A stretch of 64,000 nt of DNA from an uncultured bacterium (GTDB taxonomy: Bacteria; Verrucomicrobiota; Lentisphaeria; Victivallales; UBA1829): the NCBI GenBank assembly GCA_902778895.1, contig CACYZF010000005.1, forward strand, positions 221,737 to 285,736, read 5' to 3'. Below the pieces are notes generated by a model that saw only the letters and a program-made list of their open reading frames with translations, had not been told where the DNA came from and made no database searches. How positions within the stretch are numbered: the first letter of the stretch is position 1; each line of letters begins with the position of its first letter. This document shows positions 42,357 to 51,149 of this stretch, piece after piece. Position numbers and translations under genes: made by a program.

Positions 42357-42498
42357 GCGTATCACATAATGGGGGAGTTTGATTTGATCTCACGTAAAGA
42401 AAATCAGCTTGAGGCGACAATTCTTAGTGGCATCTAAACATTCTGATCGAGATAACTATCAAATTTCACACAAGTAAAAGATATAAGGCAATTGAAAT

Positions 42499-45400
42499 AT
42501 GAGGCCAGATATAAGTTGGGAATCATTTATTATAAATAATCCGGATGCACGAGGAATCCATTATAAGTTTGAAGACTTGTGCAGACAATTGTTTTGTTGT
42601 GAGCAATTGTCGAACAATAAAAAGGTAAGATGTATTCATTGCAACCCCAATAATCCCGGACTTGAGGCCGAACCTATCTTGGATGAAACAAATAATCGTC
42701 GAATTGGATTTCAAGTTAAATATTTTGAGAACAACGTTAGCTATGCCCAGATAAAAAAATCTGTCGAAAAAATAATAGAGAAATATAAAGGAAAAGTAGA
42801 TTACGTATTCCTATATTGCAATAAACCCCTAAATAAGGATAGTTTGGAAAAGACAAAACAGCTTCTTGAAAAGTCCGGAATTGAGATAGAATTCATAACA
42901 GATAATGCAATTCTAGATTCGGTACGAAGATACGATTATTTAGGCATATATTATTTTGGGTGTCACAGTATAAACATCAACTGGTTTAAGGAACATGCAA
43001 AAATCATGTTTGATGAATTGGGGGAAAGATATAATAGACAATTTAACATCGAAACAACTATCTCGAAAGATTTATCGCTCTTTATTCATGAAACGAAAGA
43101 GATCGAGGCTTTCAATCAAAAGAAAAAGGAGGCACTTAAATCTGTTTTGGATTTTGAAATTGATGATTGTTATAAGGAGAGTGAAATCTTTGAGAGTTTG
43201 AAACATACCTGTTTTAAGTTGCAGAGGATCAAACCAATAAGTAATATCGAAAAATGGAACAAAATTCTTGCACCTACAGTTAGAGAGTGTACTTCTCATA
43301 TTCTAAAAATTAAAGAAGAGCTGAATAAAGAATATGAGGCAATGTATAAACAGTCTCGTGACAATAAAAGAACTCCACAAGAGTGTGCTCAGGCAGAATA
43401 TAATTGTTACCAGTTAGACAAAAGGATTCAAAATGTCGATACGTTTCATAAACAAGCAAATATCTTGTTAATCTCTGATCGAGAAAAGAGTCTTCTTGAT
43501 AGAAAAGTATTGGTTATTTCAGGGGAACCAGGTACGGGAAAAACGCAATTGCTTGCAAGAATGACAGAGAGACTTTTAAATGATGAAAAAGAGGCCTTAT
43601 TATTAGTTGCAGGAATGTATTATACAAAGGATCCGATTGTTTCTCAGATTATCAATAATCTTCATTTAAATTATTGCATGAATGATTTTATTGACATTTT
43701 AGACGCAATTGGAGAAAAGGAAAATCGAATTGTACCAATTTTTATTGATGCACTTAACGAAACATGGATGTACCAATTATGGAAAACAGGATTATTTGAG
43801 ATAACAGAAAAGGTGAACAAATCATCGCATGTCAAATTGATTCTTTCCTGTCGTTCAGATTACTTAAAATGTGTTCTTCCTGATTCCCTATTCAGCATGA
43901 TCAAAAAGGGAGAGATCCTTTCTCTAGAACAAACGGGCTTCGATGAGAATGCATTCTCTGCCGCAGAAGAATTCCTTAAGAAATACAATATCGCTTTTTC
44001 TCCACTCGAATATTTTGGATATGAAATATCAAACCCTCTTTTTTTAACATTGTATTGCAAAACATACAGCAAAAACGAGGTTTGTTTGCAAGAACTGTTT
44101 GAACGTTTAGTTGATTTTGTTGGAACAAGAATCTATAAAACATTTGAAGAATTGATGAGAAACAGCGGTTTAACAGAAAATGATGGTATTCTCAAACCTT
44201 TTGTTAAAGAACTTGTTTCCACAATGTATCGCAATGAAAAACGGATGATATCCAGAGCCGAATTATGTAGAATGACATTTTGGTCATATTATCATTTCCC
44301 CCCTCTGGGATTTGTGAAGCAATTAGTTAAAGAGAATCTGTTGCATTGTTTTTGTGATGAGGATTCTGAAGAAGAGTTTTATTATTTCGCTTATGACCAA
44401 ATGAATGATTATTACTTTGCCGAGTACATTGTCAATAATTTTGGCGATGAAAGAGGTGTTTATGAATATATAAGAGATGAACTGCTTAAGATTGAAAATG
44501 GAACAATGGAAAGACCCTGGAATGTTAATGTGTTTATTAATGTCTGTGCTTTGTTTGTTGAGAGATTTGACAGAGAATGTATTGATATCATCAATGATTT
44601 AAAGTCACAAAGCGCACAAGAATATGTTCTTTCACTTTTTATTTCTTCTTTTCAATGGCGAAAAGCAAAATATATCTCAAGAGATCAAGTGTCCTACTTT
44701 TTAGATAAAAAAATATGTCTTCCCAATGTGTGGTATACACTTATTGTCAACAGCTTGAAAGAAAATAATCCAATAAATGCTGATTTTCTTCACAAAACTC
44801 TTCTTCCGCTTCCTCTTAATATAAGAGACTCCATTTGGACAACGTATATTAATTCTTTTTCTTTTACTGAGCCGAATAGAATTGTACAGTTAATAACAAT
44901 ATATGATCGTGGTGATAAGCTCCAAGCAAAAAACAATAAACAAATTGAACTCCTTTTAACCCTATTCGGATGGTTGCTGACATCATCAAATCGTTCTTTA
45001 AGGGATTACACATCAAAAGCAATGATAGAAATACTTAAAGAGCATTTCACATTTTGTCAAATAATTTTAGAGAAGTTTTCAAACGTCAATGATCCATATG
45101 TTATCCAAAGACTATATGGGATTGTATTTGGTGCGTGTTGCAAACGATTAACTCAAGAAGAAAATGTGTTCTACAGGTTGGCTAAACATATCTATAGGAA
45201 TATATTTTGTCAAAAACAGGTTTATCCAGATATCCTTTTGCGAGATTATGCGAGAATGACACTTGAACTGTTTCTTTCTGAATATCCTAAATACGAGGGA
45301 ACAATAGAACGAAAAAAGATTATGCCTCCATACAAATCTAATAAAATCCCCCATGTTAAAGATCGGCATTATCTAAAAAAAGAGACTAGAAATGGCGAGT

Positions 45401-46797
45401 TTTATATTATCGACTCAATGCGATTAGAGAAAATGATGCCTTACGGCGATTTTGGTCGATATGTTTTTCAGAGTGCTGTTTCACATTTCGACGTTAACTT
45501 GGATGATATTTTTAATTATACATTATACTATATTTTCAACAAACTGCATTATTCTGAGAATCTCTTTGGAGAGTATGATAAGTGTTTTTTATCCCATGAT
45601 AGACATTTGAGAATTAAAACCGAACGTATCGGAAAAAAGTATCAATGGATTGCGTTATATAATATCTTAGCTCGCATCTCTGATCACAACAAAACGCTTG
45701 ATAGTATTCTTCACCCAGTAAAATGCAATGCTGTTTTTGAAGGAGCATGGGATCCGTATGTTCGAGATTTTGATCCTACGCTTAACACAAGCTTTATGAG
45801 ATGCACAGACGCTCCAACCTTTGCATATTTAGATAAATTCTTATTAAATTCAAAAAAAGAGAATGTCGTAGCTGGCAACAAGGACAAAAATTCACAAATA
45901 GAGTGGCTTAATGCATTTGGTTATTTTCATCAGAATCTCAAGAAGACTTTATGTCTTTATGATGACAAAGGGACAGAATGGATTGCGCTTGGTGCCTTCC
46001 TTCATGCCGATCACGACAAGACCAATATATTTGAATTCAGAGTTTGGAGTGATGTGTACGCTTTTTTTGTTTCTTCTGAGCAAAAGCTGGCATTTGAAGA
46101 ATGTTCAAATAGCAATTTAAATGTTGTTGTACACGAATTTGTTTCTCCTCATCAGACATATTCTGTTTTTAACAGGGAGTATCCCTGGTCACCAAGTTGC
46201 AAACGTTTTAATGAAGATGCGTGGATTGATGTTTATTTAGAGACAGGAAAAATGATCAATGTAACAAAACCTATGCCTAATATGACATTGTTTGCATCAG
46301 AAGACTCAAAAAATTGTTTTTCTTTTGGCATCAACCCTACTTCAATGAGTCAATCGTTTTTTGTGAATAAAGAACCTGAAACAATATATATAGGAAAAAT
46401 CTTACATGCCACATCAACGCTTTTATGGGAGGAAGAGTACGATGCAACCAAGGAATATCCTATTTCTCGGGATGTCCCTTGTGCAGAGATGATAAAAACT
46501 CTAAACTTAAAACAAATATGCTTTGATGGCTTCTTTTATGATTCAAATCGAAGTTTAGCTGCCTTTGATTTAAGACTTACTCAAGAGCACGATTGTTTTG
46601 TTGTTCGCAAAGATTTACTTGATATCTTTCTTAAAAAAACAGGCTTGAAACTGATTTGGTTAGTTGAGTGCCAAAAAGAGCTATATTTGACCAATACCCC
46701 TCCATCAACAATTAACAAATGGCAAGCCGTTTTTTGTTATGAAGACAATATAATCAAGGGGGATTTCTATAAACCCAAAACCACGTCTAAGCTTTAG
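42499..46797 (+). CDS. Avs-like STAND NTPase with N-terminal nuclease domain
   Basis: The 1432-residue protein has three parts. Residues 1-150 look like a PD-(D/E)XK (Mrr/Cap4-like) nuclease: F-E-D-L-C-R-Q-L-F, P-G-L-E-A-E-P-I and I-G-F-Q-V-K-Y-F. Residues 330-640 form a STAND NTPase with Walker A G-E-P-G-T-G-K-T (about 343-350) and Walker B I-F-I-D-A-L-N-E, the latter typical of Avs antiviral ATPases. The remaining 790 residues contain helical repeats and a C-terminal domain of unknown fold, the likely sensor for a phage protein. In Avs systems such sensing triggers DNA cleavage by the N-terminal domain. The gene stands alone and is very AT-rich, a sign of separate acquisition. Confidence 0.85.
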   Translation: MRPDISWESFIINNPDARGIHYKFEDLCRQLFCCEQLSNNKKVRCIHCNPNNPGLEAEPILDETNNRRIGFQVKYFENNVSYAQIKKSVEKIIEKYKGKVDYVFLYCNKPLNKDSLEKTKQLLEKSGIEIEFITDNAILDSVRRYDYLGIYYFGCHSININWFKEHAKIMFDELGERYNRQFNIETTISKDLSLFIHETKEIEAFNQKKKEALKSVLDFEIDDCYKESEIFESLKHTCFKLQRIKPISNIEKWNKILAPTVRECTSHILKIKEELNKEYEAMYKQSRDNKRTPQECAQAEYNCYQLDKRIQNVDTFHKQANILLISDREKSLLDRKVLVISGEPGTGKTQLLARMTERLLNDEKEALLLVAGMYYTKDPIVSQIINNLHLNYCMNDFIDILDAIGEKENRIVPIFIDALNETWMYQLWKTGLFEITEKVNKSSHVKLILSCRSDYLKCVLPDSLFSMIKKGEILSLEQTGFDENAFSAAEEFLKKYNIAFSPLEYFGYEISNPLFLTLYCKTYSKNEVCLQELFERLVDFVGTRIYKTFEELMRNSGLTENDGILKPFVKELVSTMYRNEKRMISRAELCRMTFWSYYHFPPLGFVKQLVKENLLHCFCDEDSEEEFYYFAYDQMNDYYFAEYIVNNFGDERGVYEYIRDELLKIENGTMERPWNVNVFINVCALFVERFDRECIDIINDLKSQSAQEYVLSLFISSFQWRKAKYISRDQVSYFLDKKICLPNVWYTLIVNSLKENNPINADFLHKTLLPLPLNIRDSIWTTYINSFSFTEPNRIVQLITIYDRGDKLQAKNNKQIELLLTLFGWLLTSSNRSLRDYTSKAMIEILKEHFTFCQIILEKFSNVNDPYVIQRLYGIVFGACCKRLTQEENVFYRLAKHIYRNIFCQKQVYPDILLRDYARMTLELFLSEYPKYEGTIERKKIMPPYKSNKIPHVKDRHYLKKETRNGEFYIIDSMRLEKMMPYGDFGRYVFQSAVSHFDVNLDDIFNYTLYYIFNKLHYSENLFGEYDKCFLSHDRHLRIKTERIGKKYQWIALYNILARISDHNKTLDSILHPVKCNAVFEGAWDPYVRDFDPTLNTSFMRCTDAPTFAYLDKFLLNSKKENVVAGNKDKNSQIEWLNAFGYFHQNLKKTLCLYDDKGTEWIALGAFLHADHDKTNIFEFRVWSDVYAFFVSSEQKLAFEECSNSNLNVVVHEFVSPHQTYSVFNREYPWSPSCKRFNEDAWIDVYLETGKMINVTKPMPNMTLFASEDSKNCFSFGINPTSMSQSFFVNKEPETIYIGKILHATSTLLWEEEYDATKEYPISRDVPCAEMIKTLNLKQICFDGFFYDSNRSLAAFDLRLTQEHDCFVVRKDLLDIFLKKTGLKLIWLVECQKELYLTNTPPSTINKWQAVFCYEDNIIKGDFYKPKTTSKL

Positions 46798-46960
46798 TTA
46801 TATACGCTTTGTTGACTTGTTGCTCAATTAGTTTAATGCAGTTCGTTTTCTGATGTTTGGCGTGGAAGTCTTTCCCTTTCTTCTCCCGAATCTAAAAGAT
46901 ATTGATAGAAAACAATGCTGTTTTATTCAAAAACTCTTTCTGACAATAATCGAAAATGTT

Positions 46961-47590
46961 TTAATCTGCATACCATTTTGTTTTTCCAAAAGAAAGACAT
47001 GGAAATAAAGACTGAAATGCTCTCGTTATGTCATCATCTGAAAGCGGTAGAATTGGAACTTTGGAATAGAAGAATGTTTTTCCTGGGACATTGTCCTTCT
47101 GTGTCTTCTTTGCCAAATAGCTGATTTGTCGTAAGACTTCATACAGGTTATTGTAAGTTGTGGAATTGCGATCTATCATGATTCCATTCCTAAGGTTATC
47201 ATTGCATTCGTTTATTTCCCCATAGGAACCACAATAGTTTCTGAGAACAATCCTGGCATTTTCAAAATGCTGATATGGATTGTTCGTTTTGTTCCCGTCA
47301 AGGAATAATGCCATGTGATGATGAATCCTTTTCCCAAAGCTTATTTCCCTTGCGACTATGTAGAGAGGATCATATCCGGCTATTTTTTCCTTTTCAATGA
47401 AACGATGATTGAAATCAGTGATTGTCTGCAACACAAGTTCTTGTGGAATATGAACATCCATTCTCAGAACAAACACCTTGCAATGCTTCTGCAATGCCTG
47501 GATCAGGAGATTGTAATAGATGTTTTGTATTCTCACAACCATCTCGTAGTCAAGGAATACACTTTCGTTTGAATTGATTAATTGAGGCAT
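46961..47590 (-). CDS. Inovirus Gp2/YagK-like replication-associated protein
   Basis: The 209-residue protein has the pattern F-V-L-R-M-D-V-H-I-P, I-V-A-R-E-I-S-F-G-K-R-I-H-H-H-M-A-L-F-L-D-G and later N-N-L-Y-E-V-L-R-Q-I-S-Y-L-A-K-K. This is typical of the family named after inovirus Gp2 and the YagK/YfjJ C-terminus, found in prophages and plasmids and probably related to rolling-circle initiators (the HxH-type motif is H-H-H). A catalytic Tyr candidate lies in the Y-L-A-K-K region. It reads away from the 47831 gene, which may encode a second short relative. Confidence 0.65.
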   Translation of the reverse strand: MPQLINSNESVFLDYEMVVRIQNIYYNLLIQALQKHCKVFVLRMDVHIPQELVLQTITDFNHRFIEKEKIAGYDPLYIVAREISFGKRIHHHMALFLDGNKTNNPYQHFENARIVLRNYCGSYGEINECNDNLRNGIMIDRNSTTYNNLYEVLRQISYLAKKTQKDNVPGKTFFYSKVPILPLSDDDITRAFQSLFPCLSFGKTKWYAD

Positions 47591-47669
47591 ATTTTCTCCT
47601 TTGATTGAAACAAAATATGTTGATTCTGTCGTTGTTTATATAAGTTATATATATTATCCGAATTTTAAT

Positions 47670-47684
47670 TGACACGGAATGTCA
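47670..47684 (+). promoter_or_regulatory. Third WYL-type operator-like inverted repeat
   Basis: TGACA-CGGAA-TGTCA has the same arms and spacing as the WYL-regulator and AAA+ operators (GACAC-A/G-A/G-AATGTC). It lies on a TTGACA hexamer (47669-47674) in the intergenic region between the Gp2-like gene and the 47831 gene, oriented towards the latter. A matching -10 is poor. Control by the WYL protein is inferred. Confidence 0.45.
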
Positions 47685-47830
47685 CCATAATCCATGTGTC
47701 TTTTAAGAATCATGAACGAGAATTAATGCATATAATGTATCGCGACATAATTGTTCTCTATGAACTTATTTCTGTCATACTATGCGGTCTTGCATCTGGC
47801 ATACTATAACAACGAACCAAGGAGGTTTAT

Positions 47831-48301
47831 ATGACAAATGAAACCGTGCAATTAGAAAGAATCGGAAATCTGTTAGACAAGTATTTAGTCAATTTCGGAA
47901 AAGCAAGAGCTGGGTTCTATGTTTTTCCATCTTTGGAGAATTACTACGATTTTACCAGGTATATGAATGCCTTAACATCTGCGTTGAAGAGAGCAAACTT
48001 CCGTCCGGTCTATTCATGGTCTTTCGATGGCAGTCGTGGATGTTACAACATGATTATGATTGTACAAGGATATTTCAGAAACGACATGAACGATGTCACA
48101 GATGCAATCCAACGTATTTGGAGGCTGTACTCACCTTTTCCTGTTCAGTTTATTGCTGAATCACCTATTAGTCAAGAATCACTTGCACAGGACAAACAAA
48201 GACTTTGGGAAATCATGAATGGAATGCAGTTTACCTCTGCTCTGTCACAGAGGGTTTTACCCCTTCATCAACGTGCTTTTGCATGTTCAAAGCTGTATTA
48301 A
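47831..48301 (+). CDS. Unknown small protein, perhaps related to Gp2-like proteins
   Basis: The 156-residue protein is preceded by AAGGAGG with good spacing. Its core (Y-M-N-A-L-T-S-A-L-K-R-A-N-F-R-P-V-Y-S-W-S-F-D and C-Y-N-M-I-M-I-V-Q-G-Y, then I-Q-R-I-W-R-L-Y) follows the order of elements in the Gp2-like replication proteins (helix, strand, W-S-x-D, strand, helix with I-W) but lacks their histidines. It could be a truncated or regulatory relative of the 46961-47590 gene. An operator-like repeat lies 147 nt upstream; two copies of T/G-CATACTAT (47774-47783 and 47798-47807) lie just before the start. Confidence 0.6.
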   Translation: MTNETVQLERIGNLLDKYLVNFGKARAGFYVFPSLENYYDFTRYMNALTSALKRANFRPVYSWSFDGSRGCYNMIMIVQGYFRNDMNDVTDAIQRIWRLYSPFPVQFIAESPISQESLAQDKQRLWEIMNGMQFTSALSQRVLPLHQRAFACSKLY

Positions 48302-48492
48302 ACGTTTAGAAATGTCAAAAACAAACCAAAAACCACTGAAAAAGCTCTTTTTTTCCATTTTTTCAATGAAAAAAACGTAAAACAAACTCATTTTACTTCA
48401 AAAATCGACTTTCGACAGTATTTGCGTATATATTCCTCCCACGAGCGTCAAAATTGACATTTCACCACTAACCACTATTATGGAGGAAAAAC

Positions 48493-50028
48493 ATGCAAAT
48501 TCCCGTAAACAAAAACTCGTTGGCCAGCGCTTTGACTGCACTGGGGAAACTGGTCTCCCGAACGTCTTTGATTAAGGCGTATCAGGGGATCGAAATCGAA
48601 GGCAAGGCAAACATGCTTTACTTCAGAACACACAACGTGATTGAGCAGATCGAATTCCGACTGTTTGCTGACTTGGAAGATGATTTCCCGGCAATTCTCG
48701 TGGAGTTCGAGCAGTTCCGTCAGATGGTCCGCAGCTGCAAGAACAAGACTCTGAAGCTGGAGATTGACAACGGCGAGATCTTCATCGACGATGTGAAGCT
48801 TGCACCCATCAAGGGACATTTCCCGCCGAAGGACCAGATTCCGGATCAGGACATCACTGTCACGGAGTTGCCTGCCGACACACTGTCGGCGTTGTCCTTG
48901 CTCGCCCCGATCACGGATAAAGGGACGGACGTCCGCAAGGTTCTCGGAGGAATCAACATCAGTGAAGACGGATTTACCGCAACAAACGGTAAAGAGCTGT
49001 CGAACATCCCCATTCACCTCGAAACGACCGGAAGTATTACGATCCCGTTCCCTCTCGCTCTGCTCGCAACCAAAGCCTTTGGAGATTCCGGACGCCTCTT
49101 GACCTGGCAGAAGGATGAAGACACGCATTTCGAGCTGACGCTTGGTGCGTGGACCTGGCAAGCCAAAGCGCTCAAAGGAAACTATCCGAACTGGAAGCGT
49201 GTCGTACCCGAACGAACAGAAGCAACGCACCATGTGAGCATTCAGGAAGACAGAGCTGAACGCCTTCAGCGTTACCTGAAAAGCATCCCAGATGACAAGG
49301 AGCACAACAACGCTGTCAAGCTCAGCCGTCTCCCCGAAGTCCCTGACAATCTTCACCTCGAAAGCTCGAACGGGATGCTGTTCAGCATCCTCGCTGAATT
49401 CGATCCAAACTGGGGCGACTTGAGTTTCTGCGTCCGTAAAGAATTTCTCCTGCGCCTGTTGGATGCAGGGCACCGGAAGATCGAGCTCAACGATGCATAC
49501 GGTCCGATTGTCGGGACTGGTGGCACAGGCGAATATATCGCCATGCCCATCATTACTAAAAAGCCCCAAGCCCAAAACGAGCAGGAACCGGAACAGGCCG
49601 CATCTGCCCAAACTGACGTAAAGGCCGAAGTTCAGACCGAGCAGAACGAACCCCAACACGTCCCCGAATCCACGGAATCTATCACCGAACAAATACCTCC
49701 TCACCCGCAGAAAAACAACACCCAAACCATAAACACCAATATCACCTCAAACAAGGAAAACACCACAATGAACGAACCCACCACCATCCGTACTGTGTCT
49801 GCTCCCACGCAGATCTTCACCCCGAACAATGAACCCACAAATCCGCTGGACGAACTGACCTCGAAAATCGAAGGCATGAAAACCGCCCTAAAAGACATGA
49901 TCGATGAGGTCACTGCCATGAGCAGAAAGATCCGGGAGGTTTCCATTGCCCAGCGCCAGAAAGACCGCGAATACAATCAGACCAAGCGAGCTCTTGATCG
50001 TGTTCGCGTAGCAACCGGAGCCGCCTAA
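48493..50028 (+). CDS. DNA sliding clamp (DnaN/beta)-like protein with long C-terminal extension
   Basis: The first 350 residues resemble the bacterial beta clamp: M-Q-I-P-V-N-K-N-S-L-A-S-A-L-T-A-L, G-I-E-I-E-G-K-A-N-M-L-Y-F, a central region ending in K-G-N-Y-P-N-W-K-R-V-V-P, and I-A-M-P-I at the end of the clamp part, where host clamps end M-P-M-R-L. After that comes a Pro/Gln/Glu-rich linker (360-420) and a coiled-coil domain (440-511). The final 86 residues start with Met preceded by AAGGA with 10-nt spacing (49768), so they may also be made separately. An element-encoded clamp could replace or compete with the host processivity factor. GGAGG lies 8 nt before the ATG. Confidence 0.7.
   Translation: MQIPVNKNSLASALTALGKLVSRTSLIKAYQGIEIEGKANMLYFRTHNVIEQIEFRLFADLEDDFPAILVEFEQFRQMVRSCKNKTLKLEIDNGEIFIDDVKLAPIKGHFPPKDQIPDQDITVTELPADTLSALSLLAPITDKGTDVRKVLGGINISEDGFTATNGKELSNIPIHLETTGSITIPFPLALLATKAFGDSGRLLTWQKDEDTHFELTLGAWTWQAKALKGNYPNWKRVVPERTEATHHVSIQEDRAERLQRYLKSIPDDKEHNNAVKLSRLPEVPDNLHLESSNGMLFSILAEFDPNWGDLSFCVRKEFLLRLLDAGHRKIELNDAYGPIVGTGGTGEYIAMPIITKKPQAQNEQEPEQAASAQTDVKAEVQTEQNEPQHVPESTESITEQIPPHPQKNNTQTINTNITSNKENTTMNEPTTIRTVSAPTQIFTPNNEPTNPLDELTSKIEGMKTALKDMIDEVTAMSRKIREVSIAQRQKDREYNQTKRALDRVRVATGAA
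49768..50028 (+). CDS. Possible nested/fused coiled-coil protein (86 aa)
   Basis: This in-frame internal start lies within the clamp-like gene. The leader before it (CACCTCAAACAAGGAAAAC) is very like the leader of the vWA gene at 19292 (CCTCAAACAACAAGGAAAAC), so the region looks like an old gene junction that has become readable. The product would hold N-P-L-D-E-L-T-S-K-I-E-G-M-K-T-A-L-K-D and a basic helix ending V-A-T-G-A-A. Confidence 0.45.
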   Translation: MNEPTTIRTVSAPTQIFTPNNEPTNPLDELTSKIEGMKTALKDMIDEVTAMSRKIREVSIAQRQKDREYNQTKRALDRVRVATGAA

Positions 50029-50164
50029 TTCATCCCCGACATCCCCCCTGGGCAGAGAAAACGAGCTTGAAAAAAGCTGCGGGTCTTACCATCGTGAGTA
50101 CCATGGTCATTATATACACAGAAAATACTCTGCTAAATATTAACAAATAACAAAGGAGGCTATT

Positions 50165-50641
50165 ATGGCCACAACAGCAGAAGTTACTTATGCAATTCAA
50201 AATGACCGTCCTTCCATCACGATTCACCTCTCTGCTCAGGGCGAAGGGAACGCAACACCTGATCTCTGTGGTATGCTTTGTCAAATCCAGACAGCTATCA
50301 CAGAGTTTCAGAAAAAGCCACCGACAAAACTTTTGTCAAATACGGAAGTTGTTGTCCAGGACATTCCTCATTCCGCATCAGCAACGCAATCACCACAGGA
50401 AAAGCCTTTTTCTAACAATACAGGAAAGGGGGTTTCTCAAAAGAATGTGCAACAGCAAAATGACAATCCGGAAAAGGATTATCCCGGGAGTATTACGAAA
50501 AGACAGATTGGGAAGATCCGTTTTAGTCTAAAAGAACGTAATATTCCGGAAAAGGTCTTTTGTACCTCACATGATATTGCACGCATTGAGGACCTCTCCC
50601 TAAATCACGCTCGCGCTCTCATCATGAATGAAGATTTCTGA
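50165..50641 (+). CDS. Unknown protein with a C-terminal helical domain shared by the next two genes
   Basis: The 158-residue protein has a beta-like N-terminal half (V-T-Y-A-I-Q-N-D-R-P-S-I-T-I-H-L) , a Gln/Ser/Asn-rich linker, and a C-terminal domain I-T-K-R-Q-I-G-K-I-R-F-S-L-K-E-R-N-I...I-E-D-L-S-L-N-H-A-R-A-L-I. The C-terminal pattern (K-Q-I plus two helices plus dLs...A..lI) recurs in the 50674 and 51150 proteins and in the tails of phage/plasmid recombination proteins. AAGGAGG lies upstream. It follows the clamp-like gene by 136 nt. Confidence 0.6.
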   Translation: MATTAEVTYAIQNDRPSITIHLSAQGEGNATPDLCGMLCQIQTAITEFQKKPPTKLLSNTEVVVQDIPHSASATQSPQEKPFSNNTGKGVSQKNVQQQNDNPEKDYPGSITKRQIGKIRFSLKERNIPEKVFCTSHDIARIEDLSLNHARALIMNEDF

Positions 50642-50673
50642 CAATTTTAACCCCTAAGATAAAGGAAAATTTT

Positions 50674-51060
50674 ATGCAAGTAGAAATTTCAATCTCTGTT
50701 CCGCCGGACCTTAATCTGGTCCAATTCCGCATGAATTACCGCCAACTATCTGCCTTGACGGAAATGTTTATGGATTTCCTCGAAAACAACAGGGAAAAAT
50801 ATGAACAGCTAAAGGCAGATTTGGACGAGTCTTCCTCAGAAACCTCCTTCCTTGAACGCCTGGATCATACACTCACTGAGAAACAGGCAAAAGTTTTCAG
50901 GGAACTTCTGAAGAAAAATCATATTCAGGAACAGGAAATCTGTGAAAAGTACAGAATCGACCAAATTGATGAGCTTACCGTAGGCGACGTTCTGGATATA
51001 ACCGTCAAGAATGTTCTGCCGCAGATGAAACGCGAACAAGAACAACCCGCAACCCCATAA
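50674..51060 (+). CDS. Unknown small protein, member of the local three-gene family
   Basis: The 128-residue protein starts with a strand-rich segment (M-Q-V-E-I-S-I-S-V-P-P-D-L) and ends with L-T-E-K-Q-A-K-V-F-R-E-L-L-K-K-N-H-I...I-D-E-L-T-V-G-D-V-L-D-I, the same helical domain seen in the flanking genes. Middle residues are acidic. It lies 32 nt after the previous gene, so it is cotranscribed. The function is unknown; single-stranded DNA handling is a guess from context. Confidence 0.58.
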   Translation: MQVEISISVPPDLNLVQFRMNYRQLSALTEMFMDFLENNREKYEQLKADLDESSSETSFLERLDHTLTEKQAKVFRELLKKNHIQEQEICEKYRIDQIDELTVGDVLDITVKNVLPQMKREQEQPATP

Positions 51061-51149
51061 CTTCAAACCGTAATACAGCATGCAACATCCTCGGCAGTCC
51101 ACGCTGCCGGGGATGCTCTATTTGCCAACAAGAAGAAAGGAAAATCTCC

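Noticed and set aside
48450..48462. GTCAAAATTGAC palindrome as a fourth WYL operator
   Set aside because: The arms and spacing do not match GACAC-RR-AATGTC; similarity is limited to TTGACA.
48454..48481. TTGACA-16 bp-TATTAT upstream of the clamp-like gene
   Set aside because: The predicted transcription start would lie about 5 nt before the ATG and would leave out the Shine-Dalgarno GGAGG, so it is unlikely to be the functional promoter.
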